A stretch of DNA of 64,000 bases, taken from assembly GCA_002786065.1 (NCBI GenBank), contig NHNY01000017.1, forward strand, positions 62,001-126,000, read 5' to 3'. Of this stretch, positions 21,911-33,371 are shown piece by piece (within the stretch, counting starts at the first letter, position 1; each line of letters begins with the position of its first letter). Source of the DNA: Microcyclospora pomicola (lineage: Eukaryota > Ascomycota > Dothideomycetes > Capnodiales). The notes below the pieces were generated by a model. The model did no database searches, was not told the DNA's origin, and saw nothing but the letters and a program-made list of their open reading frames with translations. A program made the position numbers and the translations under genes.

Positions 21911-23884
21911 TTAAGACGATAAATGCATCTCTTCGCCATCGTCGGTGTCGCTGTCTCCATAGTACCGATCCTCTGCTAGTTCGTGTTCGATGCCACGGAC
22001 AGGTAAAGTCAACTGTACGCCCTTGGCATCGTTGCTACTTCTTTCTTCGTGCTCATTCATCCTGCGCATCTTCCTTTTCCTCCCCCTTGACTCGATTGCT
22101 TGGAACTCGTCCGGGGAAACAAGGCGCCCGAACTGCTCCCATGGCGCTTGATACTGAGTCTTGGATCTCCAAGTGCCAATCACCTCGTCAGCACGACGTT
22201 TCAATGTCGGCGCCTCAGGTATATCAACTGATTCAGGCTTGATCGAGGGCGACTTTCTTAGCATATCCCAGAGCTGCGATTCCTCCTGTAAGGCGGCAGA
22301 GCGGTCAATCGCATCCAGAAACCTATCTTCAGCTCTCACATGTTCGCGAGGGCTAAGAGCTCTAGACGAATTAGGTAGCTTTCGCAGGATTCCTTCATCA
22401 TCATCCACTTGCTTGGTCCTCGAATTCGTGTCGCTGGGCATCTCCTTGAGCTCGGTCAATTCCTGGTCATTGCTGTGGCCACTATTGACTTTTACGGCTT
22501 GCTCCAAATCAAGGACCGATTCATCGGAATCGCTAATCGAGATTTCGGTGTAATCGTCACTGTCGAGCTCATCACTATCCGTCTCGGCTTGTGCTACATC
22601 CTGGTTGTTGAACTCCGATGCCAGCGAGTGTGTTACGCCCAGCTCAGCTTCCACCTCATCGTATGTCAAGGTGACTACATGATTTTCAGTCTCGCGGCCA
22701 TCTTTGTACTTTGATGCTGTAGAGAGTACTTTGACACCGGCGCGTCTGGGAAGTCTCGCCCAATACTCGTGGCGATTGGCACGAATACCAAGCATGTCGA
22801 TAGCCGTTTCAACATCAATTCTGTTGACTGCTTCGACTGGTCGCCAAGTAGAATGGTGGGTATCATTGGCTCGCAGCCGTGACATGGTCTGGAAGAGAGT
22901 CGCTTGTACTAAGCGTCGCGTAAGGCTGACAGCCAGATTCTGGAAGTCTTCCAGGGCCGTGCGAAGGATGGAGGGACCTGCTTCGTTGTCGGAGATCAGA
23001 TCACGCCAATTGGCTTCATGATCGGAGGGTCCATTCATGAACACGTCTGTTGCAAGTTGAATGAAAAAGCTAGGTCGAAGGAGGTCTGCGGCTGGCATAT
23101 AAATTGTGTCTAATTCATCGGAACTCGATCCGTCCTCCGTCGGTCGGCCATCATCTCTGTCGCTCCCAGAGGCGGGATTTTCCTGCGCTTGCACTTCATC
23201 GCTCACGTCATATTGCTCGTCAAGTCGAGCGGCAAGGTCACCATCTATAAGCCAGTAGTCGCCATGCGTTTGCTTCTCTGCCTCGACATCATCATCATAC
23301 ACAACATTGCCCAAAGTGCGGGCGGCAGCATCAAGAGCAAGTTCACACTCAGACCCAACCTCGATCGCAGCAGGGACATCGGCAAGTGAGAAGCCGTCTT
23401 TGATCTTCAAGGTGAGATCGGCTTCCACGACACCTTGATCCAGCAGTGCTAAGAAGACTCGAACCTCGGGGAGGCCTTTCGTTCGAATTGCGTCAGCAAG
23501 CAAAGGTAGTTCGCCACGGCCATGTCGTGCAAGTGCAGCAAAGAGTTTCTCCTTCTCAGGTGCTGTCCAGAGGGAGATGCCAACATATGACGAGGCGAAA
23601 CCACTGCTGGCTTCATGTGTTGCATTGACGCCAGCGATCACCGAGTTGAGTAGATTGCGATACGCTGTCAAGCTTTCCCTACCTTGGTGTCGTCTATTGT
23701 TTGAGATCGACCGTGATCGACTCCGAGATACTGACGAACGGGATCGGGCATCGACCAGATCATCGCTAGATGATAAAGAGTCTGTTTCCGCTTCATTCTG
23801 CGGATCAGATTGATGGTCAGATTCCGATTGATCGCTGGCAGAAGTGGTCTCGGAGGACGTCTGGTGGAATGAGCTCTCGCTCAT
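21911..23884 (-). CDS. Rrn5-like RNA polymerase I upstream activating factor subunit
   Basis: A single exon of 657 residues. The first 75 residues are a Ser/Asp/Glu/Arg-rich disordered tail. A Myb/SANT-like helix bundle follows at about 100-150 (WTAPEKEKLFAALARHGRGELPLLADAI), with the wording of fungal Rrn5-like proteins: it scans for DNA or histone contacts and is followed by IRTKGLPEVRVFLALL. The remainder contains long acidic stretches and a basic SRGRKRKMRRM patch near the C-terminus. In yeast, Rrn5 is a subunit of the UAF complex that drives rDNA transcription by Pol I. The SANT segment is the basis of the call, and the overall identity to yeast Rrn5 is expected to be low. Confidence 0.7.
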   Translation of the reverse strand: MSESSFHQTSSETTSASDQSESDHQSDPQNEAETDSLSSSDDLVDARSRSSVSRSRSRSISNNRRHQGRESLTAYRNLLNSVIAGVNATHEASSGFASSYVGISLWTAPEKEKLFAALARHGRGELPLLADAIRTKGLPEVRVFLALLDQGVVEADLTLKIKDGFSLADVPAAIEVGSECELALDAAARTLGNVVYDDDVEAEKQTHGDYWLIDGDLAARLDEQYDVSDEVQAQENPASGSDRDDGRPTEDGSSSDELDTIYMPAADLLRPSFFIQLATDVFMNGPSDHEANWRDLISDNEAGPSILRTALEDFQNLAVSLTRRLVQATLFQTMSRLRANDTHHSTWRPVEAVNRIDVETAIDMLGIRANRHEYWARLPRRAGVKVLSTASKYKDGRETENHVVTLTYDEVEAELGVTHSLASEFNNQDVAQAETDSDELDSDDYTEISISDSDESVLDLEQAVKVNSGHSNDQELTELKEMPSDTNSRTKQVDDDEGILRKLPNSSRALSPREHVRAEDRFLDAIDRSAALQEESQLWDMLRKSPSIKPESVDIPEAPTLKRRADEVIGTWRSKTQYQAPWEQFGRLVSPDEFQAIESRGRKRKMRRMNEHEERSSNDAKGVQLTLPVRGIEHELAEDRYYGDSDTDDGEEMHLSS

Positions 23885-25226
23885 GAGTGAGGCATCTGTG
23901 TGATAGTCCCATTTACCCTGACGACTTCTGATGCAAATTTCTGATACTCAGCACGTGAAGAGAACTTCGCAGCTCATGAAGTGAAGCCGACAATTTCGTT
24001 AGTCATGCACGTAGCTCAGGCGTTCAGGCATCCAGGCATCATGTCTGGTCGTACATACTGCCAAGTTCGTCCTATCATTACTACTCGGATCACATTCCCT
24101 CGAATATCCATGGACATAGATATCTGCCTGCTGATACATGTACGTGCCGCATCGAAATGCCATATTTGACGCTCTGAACACGTACGTACGGTATCGCGGA
24201 ATGTGTCGCTAGGCATTCCACTACCCATGCACATCTGGGTCTTATCCACGACTCGAAACATCTCGATTGGCAGACTTCGAGCCTGGGCATCATCACTTTG
24301 CCCACGTGCGAGCATCGAACATTTTCACCGGATCATCCACGGTATACGACGGGCCAAAGTGCTGTATGTAGTACGTACCGGACATGTTGGTACACACGGG
24401 ACTGTGGGCTGGAAACAAGGCGGCACTCGCTCTGATGCTTGCGCGGCCACCGGGCTTGGCACCGGGACCATCTATCGTCGATAATGTTGTCATCGTCGAG
24501 GACATCCATCTTGGTACATCTACCGAAGGTTCCTAGCGACCGTGAAGATATTTGGGACGATAATGAGGGCGAGAAATAGTGCCAGTGGTATCCCTGCGAG
24601 ATCTCTACCACGTTTGATCCACGAACCTGACATCCCTCACCATCTTTCTGCTGCGATCTTGTCAGAGAGTGTCTAAGAATGTTGGATACGATAGGATGCA
24701 GTAGTTCGTTGTAGTGACAGCGGTCAGATAAGCTTCGCGGGTGCGCTGCTCCTAGTAGATACAGCGATAGTGCTAGCGACATCTCGACCTTCCGTTCTCA
24801 CTTCGACTCTCATGCATCCGCTCCACTCTGGCTGCCGCGGAGCTCAGTCTTGTTGACAGCACTACCATGGTAGATGTTGGAATGCGTCACCTAGGATGCT
24901 TCCTCGTATATCATTCGCAGTAGCCTCGACGAGCGATGCAAGATTCTTCGACTCTCAGCTCGCCTAGCGGTAAGCTAATTTCCCCTTAGGTCATTGTCTT
25001 CACCTCGAATTGCATCCGCCGTCCGTGCCTACCTGCCATCTTGAATTGCGCTTCGACCTCTTCTCGAAGACAATTGCACCTCACCTATACAACACCCCTG
25101 CTGTCGCCTGCCACCTACTTCGCCCTCATCCTCACCCTCGTTCGATCTTCCACCTAGCTCCTGCTTCTCAATCAACGCGACCCTGGATGAGCGTGCGACA
25201 ATCTCAGCGACCTGTCGGCTCGATCA
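23885..25226. other. Intergenic region, divergent (Rrn5-like / BST1)
   Basis: A 1.34-kb spacer with no conserved ORF. The last 300 bp before BST1 are C/T-rich on the + strand, as in many fungal leaders. Out-of-frame ATGs (for example at 25187) lie upstream of the BST1 start and could act as short upstream ORFs. Confidence 0.4.
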
Positions 25227-28200
25227 ATGCGGAGACGGGGCTCGAGTTCGGGCGAAGATGACAATGCGGGCGCCAACACGAGTAAGGTCATGACGAAGGA
25301 TGCGGGCGTGCAGCCTCGCAGCTCGCTGGAACGCCGTCGGAACAACAACAAAGATGTCGGCGCGCCGCCAGCAGAACCGCGCCGCTCCTCATATGCCTCA
25401 GGGCCAAGTCCGTCGCAGCCTACAGAGACGGCACAGGGCCGATACCAGACACAACGCGCGCGCGTGCGCGTACGAGGACCGTGGTCATGCTCGATGATGA
25501 CTCTAGCCACCAGCGCATGCTCGATCCTCCTGCTCTTGACCATCGTGCGGTCCTTCATCACTCTCCAGCTGGACCCGAAAGGATGCGCCATGTCGTATAT
25601 GATGCCCTCGTTTGCGCACTTCTCCGATTTCGATACCGAGCACACTCGCTTCGCCAGCAAATACTCGCTTTACTTGTACAGGGAGGGAGGGGTGGATGAT
25701 GATACTCGTGTCAAGGGCATTCCGGTGCTGTTCATCCCAGGCAATGCCGGTAGCTACAAGCAAGTTCGTCCTATTGCAGCCGAGGCGGCGCATTATTTTC
25801 ATGATGTTCTGAGGGCAGATGCAGCTGCGGTGGGGCAGGGGAAAAGACCTTTGGACTTTTTCACCGTGGATTTCAATGAGGAGCTTACAGCATTCCATGG
25901 TCAGACGTTGTTGGACCAGGCAGAGTATCTGAATGAAGCTGTGGCGTATATTCTGGCACTGTACCTCAATCCCCACCGATCTCTTCGTGAGCCAGGGCTA
26001 CCGGATCCAAAGTCAGTGATGATTTTGGGACACTCGATGGGTGGCGTAGTTGCCCGGACTATGCTTCACATGCCAAACTACCAACGAGATACTATCAATA
26101 CAATCATCACGCTTTCGGCACCACACGCACGACCACCGATCTCTTTTGATGCTGGCATGGTGTCAGCGTACAACGACATCAACTCGTATTGGCGGAAATC
26201 GCTCTCTGGTGTCGTCAGTAAGGAGAACCCTCTCGCCGACATCGCTTTAGTGTCTGTTGCTGGTGGCGGATTGGACACGATGATTCCTTCCGAGTACTCC
26301 AGTCTGACCTCCTTGGTACCGGACACGCATGGATTCACTGTCTTCACTTCAGCCATACCAACGGTGTGGACAGGCATGGATCACTTGGCAATCATGTGGT
26401 GTGACCAGTTCCGCAAGGCATTGGTAAAAGCCATGTTTGATGTCGTTGATGTCAGACGGCCAACTCAAACGCTCAAGCAGACTGAACGGATAAAAGCACT
26501 GAGGAAGCGTCTGTTGACCGGCATGGAATCGGTTGTCGAGAAAGCAGCTCTGGAGACTGAACCCGCCATCCTAGTGACGATGGACCGCCGCTCCGCATCA
26601 ATTGTCCCGCATGGCCAACGTCTCGACGTTCGTTCGTTCGGTGGCAGTGGCCGTACCAAAGCGCACTTCCTGCCGATCCCAGTGCAGTCTGCGATCGATG
26701 GAGGCAAGTTCACGTTGCTCACCGACCAGGTCCTGACGGCCACAGAGGATAATACCACCCTGTCCGTTCTGCTCTGTAGAGTTCCGTCGAAGGCCCCCGG
26801 GGCGAGTGATACTCCGCCGGCCATCAAAGTCACGTCGTCGAATACTCCTGCTGCATCTAGCAAGCTCGAGTGCAAGAATGCCGCCTCAGATGTCTCGCTC
26901 CTACCAGCGTCTACTAACGAGTCTGTTCACGCTTTCGACAACACACCACCTTTCTCGTATCTGCAATACAAAGTGGATGACATCTCACAGTACCACTTTG
27001 TCGCGATAATTGATCAGGCTATCGAACAGACTCCAGGCTGGGTCATGGCTGAGTTCAGCTCTGAGGAGGAGTCATCGGTCAAAGTCAGTCGAGGACATCA
27101 TCAACTGCTGTATCATGGATTGCAACTCGACCTGTCAGCCGCGAGACCCATCATGATGGAACTAAAGATCCCAGAGGTTCATTCCACCTTGTTCGCTTAT
27201 CGATTGAGCATACAGCGGAAAAAGGGCGACGCTACCGAGGAAGCTTTCGCCCCGCTACTTCGACAATACATACAAGAGCCCTACGAGTCGAAATATTTCG
27301 TGAACACCGAAGGCGGAAATATCAATGTCCATGGAATTTCACCATATATGCCGCCTCCTCTGAGCGGCGGCGGCGCAAGCGAAGGACTCTCTCTGCAACT
27401 GTGGACTGACCCAGGTGCGAACTCCACAGTTCACATATCTCTGAAGGTAGATGTACTAGGCAGTGCCGGCAAGCTCGTAATGCGTTATCGCAACGCCTTC
27501 GCTGCTTTCCCACTCTTGGTCGTAGCAATCATCATCCGCAAGCAATTCAAGATCTACGACAGCACCGGCGTGTTCATCAGCTTCTCGCAAAGCTTAGATC
27601 AATGTTTGAGCACTTCTCTGCCTGCCATATTCGCGGCCCTGACTTTTCTCGCTGTGGCGCTGTCAAAAGCCGGTCAAGGTCCGTGGACACGGTCGCTTTT
27701 CGGCGCGACCACTGGAGTTGACACAGACATCGTTGACTTCACCCTCAATGATTTGATGTTGGGGACCTCGGACCCATTCTTCTGGTTCTTAGTTCCGCTT
27801 TTTGGCATCATCAGCGTGGGCATCTGCATCACCGCCAACTATTTCGTCCTGGCTGTGACGGACCTGTTGGCATGGATTTACTCGCTGGTCAGATCCTGGA
27901 CTTCATCCGCCGACGATTCCCGCAGTCCATCGACTACGACCTCATCCACAACTCAACAGCGCCTCGTGACCACTGGCGTCCTCCTGCTGATGATCAGCAC
28001 CATAATACCCTACCAATTCGCCTACGTCGTGCTCTGCTTCGTCCAATTGGCCACTTCCATCCGCGCTCTTTGTGCGGCGCGTCGAACCCAAACGGATTCA
28101 GCACATAATTTCTCTAATTACGCCCATTCCATTCTTGTTCTAATGCTTTGGATCCTGCCCATCTGTCTGCCAGTCTTAGTTGTCTGGGTGCACAATCTCG

Positions 28201-28641
28201 CGGTGCATTGGTTGACGCCGTTCGAGACCCACCAGAATCTGCTGAGCGTGTTGCCGTACGTTCTGCTCGTGGAGTGCATGAGCGCCGGGACCATGATCCC
28301 GAGGGTGACAACACGGTATGTCTTTTTCAATCTGCATTCTTCTCAACGATACTGATAGTCCAACTAGCGTACGCCACTTCACCAACATCCTTATCTTCGC
28401 CTTCGCCATCTACGCTGCCGTGTACGGTGTCACCTACGCCTACCGTCTCCACCATATGGTCAACGTGCTGTGCGCCTGGCTGTTCCTCATCCACTGCTCC
28501 CAAGGTCTCCCCATCTCGCTGGCGCGATGGTTCCACGGCTACACGCCGGTAGCCACCACTCCCAGCACGACCGCCAAACCATACCCTGGCGTTAATGCAG
28601 CATCCACGAAAGCAGCACCCGACATGAAGAAGACACCCTAG
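25227..28641 (+). CDS. BST1: GPI inositol-deacylase Bst1 (PGAP1 family)
   Basis: Two exons, 25227-28315 and 28368-28641, with a 52-bp intron (GTATGT donor, CTGAT branch, TAG acceptor). The product is 1120 residues. A basic cytosolic N-tail leads to a first TM segment at about 95-115. A lumenal alpha/beta-hydrolase domain follows, with FIPGNAGSYKQVR and the lipase motif GHSMGG (nucleophile S270). The C-terminal third is strongly hydrophobic with several TM helices. Bst1 removes the acyl chain from the inositol of GPI anchors in the ER, which is needed for export and quality control of GPI proteins. Exon 2 supplies the last two TM segments and the Thr/Pro/Lys-rich tail. Without it the protein would stop in the intron. 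Confidence 0.95.
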
Positions 28642-29880
28642 AATTGGAATGGCAACTTGGCAATCTGCATAGTTTCATATGGCAACACTTTTTACGAAGT
28701 TTACGAATTGAAGACGGCCTTTTATGCTGCGGAGGTGCGGTGGCAGAGTGAAGTCCCACTCTCCTGGCAGCGCTTTGTTGCGCTCGCTATCGATCACGAC
28801 ATCGCACGCTTGGCCACGCAAGGCCCTTGGACGCTGGCATTACACGTAATATACCCCGATGCATTCATCGCTTTTTGGATGTCTTCTTGCTGGTCTCCGA
28901 AATTTGGCTTGGCATGAGGTTCTGTATTCCTGGCAGCTTACGCATCTTGCATCGAGTTTTGGTTCGTCGCATCACTATCTACCGCATTCTGCAGCGACAT
29001 ATGAGGGACTGTGGACCGGATCAGCGGATGGAGGACGAGAAGCTGTCCGCCACGCTTTGGTACGGGCAAAGCATCACTTACCTGCCTTACTCATGTCATG
29101 TTTATACTCCACGCCGTTGGCAGTGAGTGATACCGGCACCGGCAGCCTGGTATGGTCTAGAGATCAGCCTTGTTGGTACCGGCTCTGAACGCATCATCGC
29201 CTACAATCGTGTGCGGCGAGATGAGGCAGCGAGACAGGGCGCAGGGGCATCTTCAAAGCTTTACCACGAAGCCGAGATTGGCACGAATGGCGTAGCAGCA
29301 TCATGATAGATAAGCAGCATAGCGTACCAAAGGTAGTCGAACGGCCGAAGCGTCGCTGGAACCCGGAGACGACATGATCAGAAAGCAGGAGAAAAGTTCA
29401 GGGGACAGCATTGCGAAAGCAGCATGACCAGAGACACATGCAGTGAGAGATACATGTAGAGCATGACGAGGCGGATAATGCATAATACTAATTCATCATC
29501 ATCTTACCTGCATATCTGTTTTACGTGTACGTTATGTATGTGTGTTTCTGGCGCCAAGTTGGTGGGAGGAGTTCCATCGGTACTTCAAGCATTCGTTTCG
29601 TGTCGGATCATTTCCTTCTTGATTCTTGATCTCACAATGAAAGGCACACAAGCTACTTGTACAAAGCGAGACTGGGCGTGCCGAACAATGATGAGAAATC
29701 GTGAGGCATGTTTCGTGATACGGAGAGAGTCCTGCTTAAGTTATGACCACTTGCTGACAGCAGTTACCTGAACGGGTAGCTCCGCGTATAAGCTTGCATA
29801 AGGTATCTCCTATCTGCCCAGCCTTATGCCGGCACTTCTCTGCTACGTTCCGCTGTATGTCATGCACACTACCCCATGCC
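28642..29880. other. Intergenic region, convergent 3' ends
   Basis: Downstream of BST1 and of the unknown gene on the other strand. Overlapping short ORFs at about 28657-29190 lack any motif, and I do not regard them as genes. No repeat or RNA is recognised. Confidence 0.4.
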
Positions 29881-30867
29881 TTAATCCGCTTCTTTCTCCT
29901 GCTCATGACGCGTGGCGTTCTTGCCAGCCACCTGCTTCAGCATCTCGCTCGCCGGCTGCGGTTGCGTTGCAGTGCGACCAATCATGTTTTGCGTGAAAAT
30001 CTCGGTCGTCGGACGAGCTTTCTTGGCGGGTCCGCCGCTGCTTATGGAGGATGATGGCCGTTTAGCGGGGAGAAGACTGGAGGCGGGTGCTGTGGTTGTT
30101 GACTCGGGTTCTGGTTGGAAGGGTTGTGACGGATGAAGCTGCGTTTGCTGCGAGGCTGTGTCAGTGGCTGCAGGATGGCTTTCTGGATTCGCGTCTGCGG
30201 TCACGGAGTCGTGAATGTCTGTGACTTCATGCTCCGTTTCAAGCGTGCTGATATGATCGACTGCTTGCGGCTTCTCTGGCGAAGGCTGCTCGATGGCATC
30301 GAGCAACTCTGCATAAATATCCACGGGTGTTTGTGGTTGTTGGTATTCGGTGTCTGAGCATGAGGTGGCGTATTGTGCGAGCTCGGGGAGAGCGGGGTTG
30401 CTTGCGATATCTTGCTCTTCGAGCAAGAAAGCCTCATCATCCCAGTTGATAGGTTTTCGAAACAAAGTCGGGATGTCCGACGACGCATGTGGTGGCGAAA
30501 CCCTGCCGTGGCTGAGATTTTGGGTTGTGCACGATGTAGGCTCCGGACGTTGCTGTGAAGTATGTGAAGTATGTGGTGATGACAGGCCTGCACCTGATGA
30601 TGCAGGGCGTGCTGGTCTGGTATCGCTCGCTTCGATGGCAGTCAAGGTATCTGGCCGCGGCGGTATGGTGGGTCTCTGTCGCGTCTTCGAAGGTGGCGTG
30701 AAGAACCCTGGGTTCACTTCAAGCCCACCACTGCTCGACGTGACAAGAAGAGCCTCATATTCTTGCACTTGCTGCGCGACCCAAGTGTGTAGGTCATTGA
30801 CCCCATTCCGGCGGCTCATTGTTCTCCTGTGAAGTTTCGCCCTCGACCGCGAGAGTGTAGGCTCCAT
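29881..30867 (-). CDS. Hypothetical disordered, probably nuclear protein
   Basis: A single open frame of about 328 residues if started at MEPTLSRSRAK (30867), or 312 at MSRRNGVNDLH (30819). The frame stays open further upstream, so the start is uncertain. Only the first 40 residues (NDLHTWVAQQVQEYEALLV) look structured, as one amphipathic helix. The rest is rich in Pro, Ser, Thr, Glu and Gln. A basic AKKARP stretch near the C-terminus may be a nuclear localisation signal. I do not recognise a family. The neighbour MED21 is co-oriented just upstream, but this implies no functional link. The unbroken length and biased composition on one strand support a real gene. Confidence 0.55.
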   Translation of the reverse strand: MEPTLSRSRAKLHRRTMSRRNGVNDLHTWVAQQVQEYEALLVTSSSGGLEVNPGFFTPPSKTRQRPTIPPRPDTLTAIEASDTRPARPASSGAGLSSPHTSHTSQQRPEPTSCTTQNLSHGRVSPPHASSDIPTLFRKPINWDDEAFLLEEQDIASNPALPELAQYATSCSDTEYQQPQTPVDIYAELLDAIEQPSPEKPQAVDHISTLETEHEVTDIHDSVTADANPESHPAATDTASQQTQLHPSQPFQPEPESTTTAPASSLLPAKRPSSSISSGGPAKKARPTTEIFTQNMIGRTATQPQPASEMLKQVAGKNATRHEQEKEAD

Positions 30868-31108
30868 GTCGATTGTCGAGAGTGTGCATGCTTGCGCGAT
30901 GATGGCAGCTGTTCTCACGAGCGTTTGTTGTTGCGTGTCAGATGTGAATTTCGCATTGTGTTGTTGATATTGGGGTCGACGTGGTCCAAGCATATGTGCC
31001 CCCCCATTGTGAGACAATGCTAGTGGACACAGGTGCCGCGTGCAGAGCACATGACAACGAGCGAAGCAGATATCCCGAACATGTGCAGGGCCGCGACTTA
31101 TGCGCCGC

Positions 31109-31632
31109 TCAAGGCACTCGTCCTATCTTCACTATCATGTCCCCCAGCTGATCCACCAAATCTTCCCTCTCTTGCTCCGCCTCCTGCCTCGCTTTCTCGA
31201 CCTCCCGCAGCTCCTTCTCCAGCTCACGCATCCTCTGCTCTTGATCCTGCTCGCTGTTCGTCAGGCCCGGAAGAGTGTTGATGATGTGCTCCATCTGCTG
31301 CTCTTTCAACACAATATCTCGTGCGAACTCGCGCAACTGTAGTTTAAAGGTATCCTGGTCTTCGGGCGCTGGAGTCGTGGGAGGTCCTTTGCTTAGGTCC
31401 GCTGCTTGCGATTGAGACTTGCCATTGGTACTGGCAGCTTCAGATTTTGGTGCTTGGTCAGGCTGCCCATCGATCACGGCATACGGATGGCGAGTCTGGA
31501 TGTAAGAGACGGCAGCGTAGAACAGCGTGAACAGCTAGACATGTCACGTCAGCTACGATGCGATGCAACGATGTGGTAATTGTGACAAACATCGTCGGTA
31601 CAATCCTGCAGCTGGGTGAGTCGATCTGCCAT
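31109..31632 (-). CDS. MED21: Mediator of RNA polymerase II transcription subunit 21
   Basis: Exon 1 is 42 nt (31632-31591) and encodes MADRLTQLQDCTDD. A 56-bp intron (GTTTGT donor, CTAG acceptor) leads to exon 2 (31534-31109), which begins LFTLFYAAVSYIQTRHP. The total is 155 residues. This is the classic Med21/Srb7 layout: the MADRLTQLQDC start, the short TM-like YAAVSYI helix, a Pro/Ala/Gln linker, then FARDIVLKEQQMEHIINTLPG and a long C-terminal coiled coil. Med21 pairs with Med7 in the Mediator middle module and is essential in yeast. The first exon is needed, since exon 2 alone would start at an internal residue. Confidence 0.95.
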
Positions 31633-31897
31633 TCTTGAACTATATTGGGGCACCAGACATGAAGACGGAACAGGATGCCAATGCATATCTTTGGGCAAAG
31701 GAAGTGTGGGTCAGTCCAGCTGGCTGTCACATGCAAGTGAAATTCGGGCCCGTCCGTCCCCATGTTTTGGTGAACTTTGATCGATGCACGTGGCCAGAAA
31801 TACATCGTCTTTGCATTGTACGTGTACCACTATCACCGCTTCTCAGGCATCTAGGCCAGGGACATGAAGTGAAGGTGTGGTTGGGGTTCTTTGGGTC
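31633..31897. promoter_or_regulatory. Divergent promoter (MED21 / RRG7)
   Basis: A 265-bp spacer lies between the MED21 start and the longer RRG7 start. No site is assigned. Confidence 0.45.
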
Positions 31898-32881
31898 ATG
31901 CTGCGTGGCTCATTTTGGCACCTTACAGGCTTGTTCAAATGGCATGGTCGCGTTTACGCAGCCACCATTTCAAGATCATCACCAGTACAATGCATGACTC
32001 AACACTTCTCAGAATCTGCTAGGAAACAGGGACGACCGAGGAACACCGTCGCAAAGGATACGGCGGTTACGGACACTCTTGAGTCTCGACAGATTTTGAG
32101 GCCAGAGACCGACCATCCAAAGCTATGCACTAGGACGGAACCACTCTCCGACTTGGCCCCAGAGAACTCGCGCAAGGGGGATCGAGTCACTGTTCCACCA
32201 CGTCTCCTCCACCCTGCTTCACTCAACCACAATGATCTCTCATCATTCCTCGCCTACGCCTCTCGCGTTGGATTGAACGAGAAAACAACGACCTACAAAG
32301 GCACTCATTATGAATATACGGTCCGTGAAAGTCTTGCCACGTTGTACTTCAGCCTCCAACGCACCGGCCGCGCCAATGACCTAGGTATCGACCTACTGGG
32401 CCAGTGGGTTCTTCCCAGGCAGCTTCTAGCCGAGTCTGCTCTTCGTGTGCTTGTACAATGTAAAGCTGTAAAGCCTACACCTTCAATGGTCCGCGAACTG
32501 GAGGGGGCATACATTGGCGCTCCGGCAGGCTGGCGTGGCCAGGGGGTCCTGGCTCTCCTCGTTACGAGCAAAGAGGCCACCAAAGGTGTTCGGGATGCCT
32601 TGCAGAGGAGCCAATGGCCGATGGGAGTCATGCAGGTGACACCCAATGGAGAAGTGAAGCAGTTTCTATGGAACGCGGCAGCGGCGCAAGCTGGGCTCGA
32701 AGGGCTTGGAGTCACAGTGAGGTATAGCGATGGTAAGAACGGGTCGACCATTATGCGCTCTGGTTCGGACGCGTCAAAACAACAGTCGTCGAGTGACGTT
32801 TCTCCTTTAGAAGGCAGTATAGCATTGACATGGCTTGGAAAGCCACTCAAGAATGCGCAACTCAGCAAAGTTCTAACTTAG
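31898..32881 (+). CDS. RRG7: Rrg7-like mitochondrial nuclease-fold protein (DUF2034)
   Basis: A single exon. With the ATG at 31898 the product is 327 residues, and its first 30 residues (MLRGSFWHLTGLFKW, then HGRVYAATISRSS) are basic, Ser-rich and free of acidic residues, a good mitochondrial presequence. A shorter start at 31994 would lose it. The core matches the DUF2034/Rrg7 family: YKGTHYEYTVRESL, LQRTGRANDLGIDLLGQW and LRVLVQCKA. D165 and Q187-x-K189 fit the catalytic line of a PD-(D/E)XK restriction-endonuclease-like fold, with Gln replacing Glu. Yeast Rrg7 is needed for respiratory growth. Its molecular role, probably on mitochondrial nucleic acid, is not settled. Confidence 0.88.
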   Translation: MLRGSFWHLTGLFKWHGRVYAATISRSSPVQCMTQHFSESARKQGRPRNTVAKDTAVTDTLESRQILRPETDHPKLCTRTEPLSDLAPENSRKGDRVTVPPRLLHPASLNHNDLSSFLAYASRVGLNEKTTTYKGTHYEYTVRESLATLYFSLQRTGRANDLGIDLLGQWVLPRQLLAESALRVLVQCKAVKPTPSMVRELEGAYIGAPAGWRGQGVLALLVTSKEATKGVRDALQRSQWPMGVMQVTPNGEVKQFLWNAAAAQAGLEGLGVTVRYSDGKNGSTIMRSGSDASKQQSSSDVSPLEGSIALTWLGKPLKNAQLSKVLT

Positions 32882-33371
32882 TTTCTCGAAGTATGCCATC
32901 TAAGCATCGTAGACGATATGTGCGCACAGTCTTACCCATGTGATTAATCTGCTGAGACTCAAAACACATATCCATGCATACATGTAGAGATATCGTGTTG
33001 TTGGTTGACGCACTTGTTATGTTTATGTGACATTGGAGTAGGGGACGCTCAACCTCAACTGTTTGAGGGCGCAAGACTGTCCAATAACACCTCCCTTGTC
33101 CAGCTCCATTGACCCACAATTGATTGGTATACCTGTACCGATGGAACGGAGACATATGTGATAGGAGGTCGTTATGTCGAGCAGATCGTTTATGCAAATT
33201 GAGTCATTGAGCATTGATTGCTCGTAATGCTGTGCCGCGCCGGCACTTGAGTCACATTCCACACATCCGCAGCCATCCTTCGCTATATAAAAGTCGATCA
33301 CCAACATCATCATCAACGAGCACTTCTACAGCGCGGTACTGCGACCAGCCGAAATATCTAGTTTGGGTACA
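32882..33371. other. Intergenic region with class V aminotransferase promoter
   Basis: No gene seen. The downstream half is the promoter of the aminotransferase gene and carries a TATA box at 33284-33290. Confidence 0.45.
33284..33290 (+). promoter_or_regulatory. TATA box of the class V aminotransferase gene
   Basis: TATATAA lies 82 bp upstream of the ATG and is followed by a CA-rich leader (CATCATCATCAACG). Spacing is right for a TATA element giving a 5' UTR of roughly 50 nt. Confidence 0.6.

Noticed and set aside
28657-29188. Overlapping short + strand ORFs downstream of BST1
   Set aside because: Several frames open at once with no motif, typical of chance ORFs in a 3' region.
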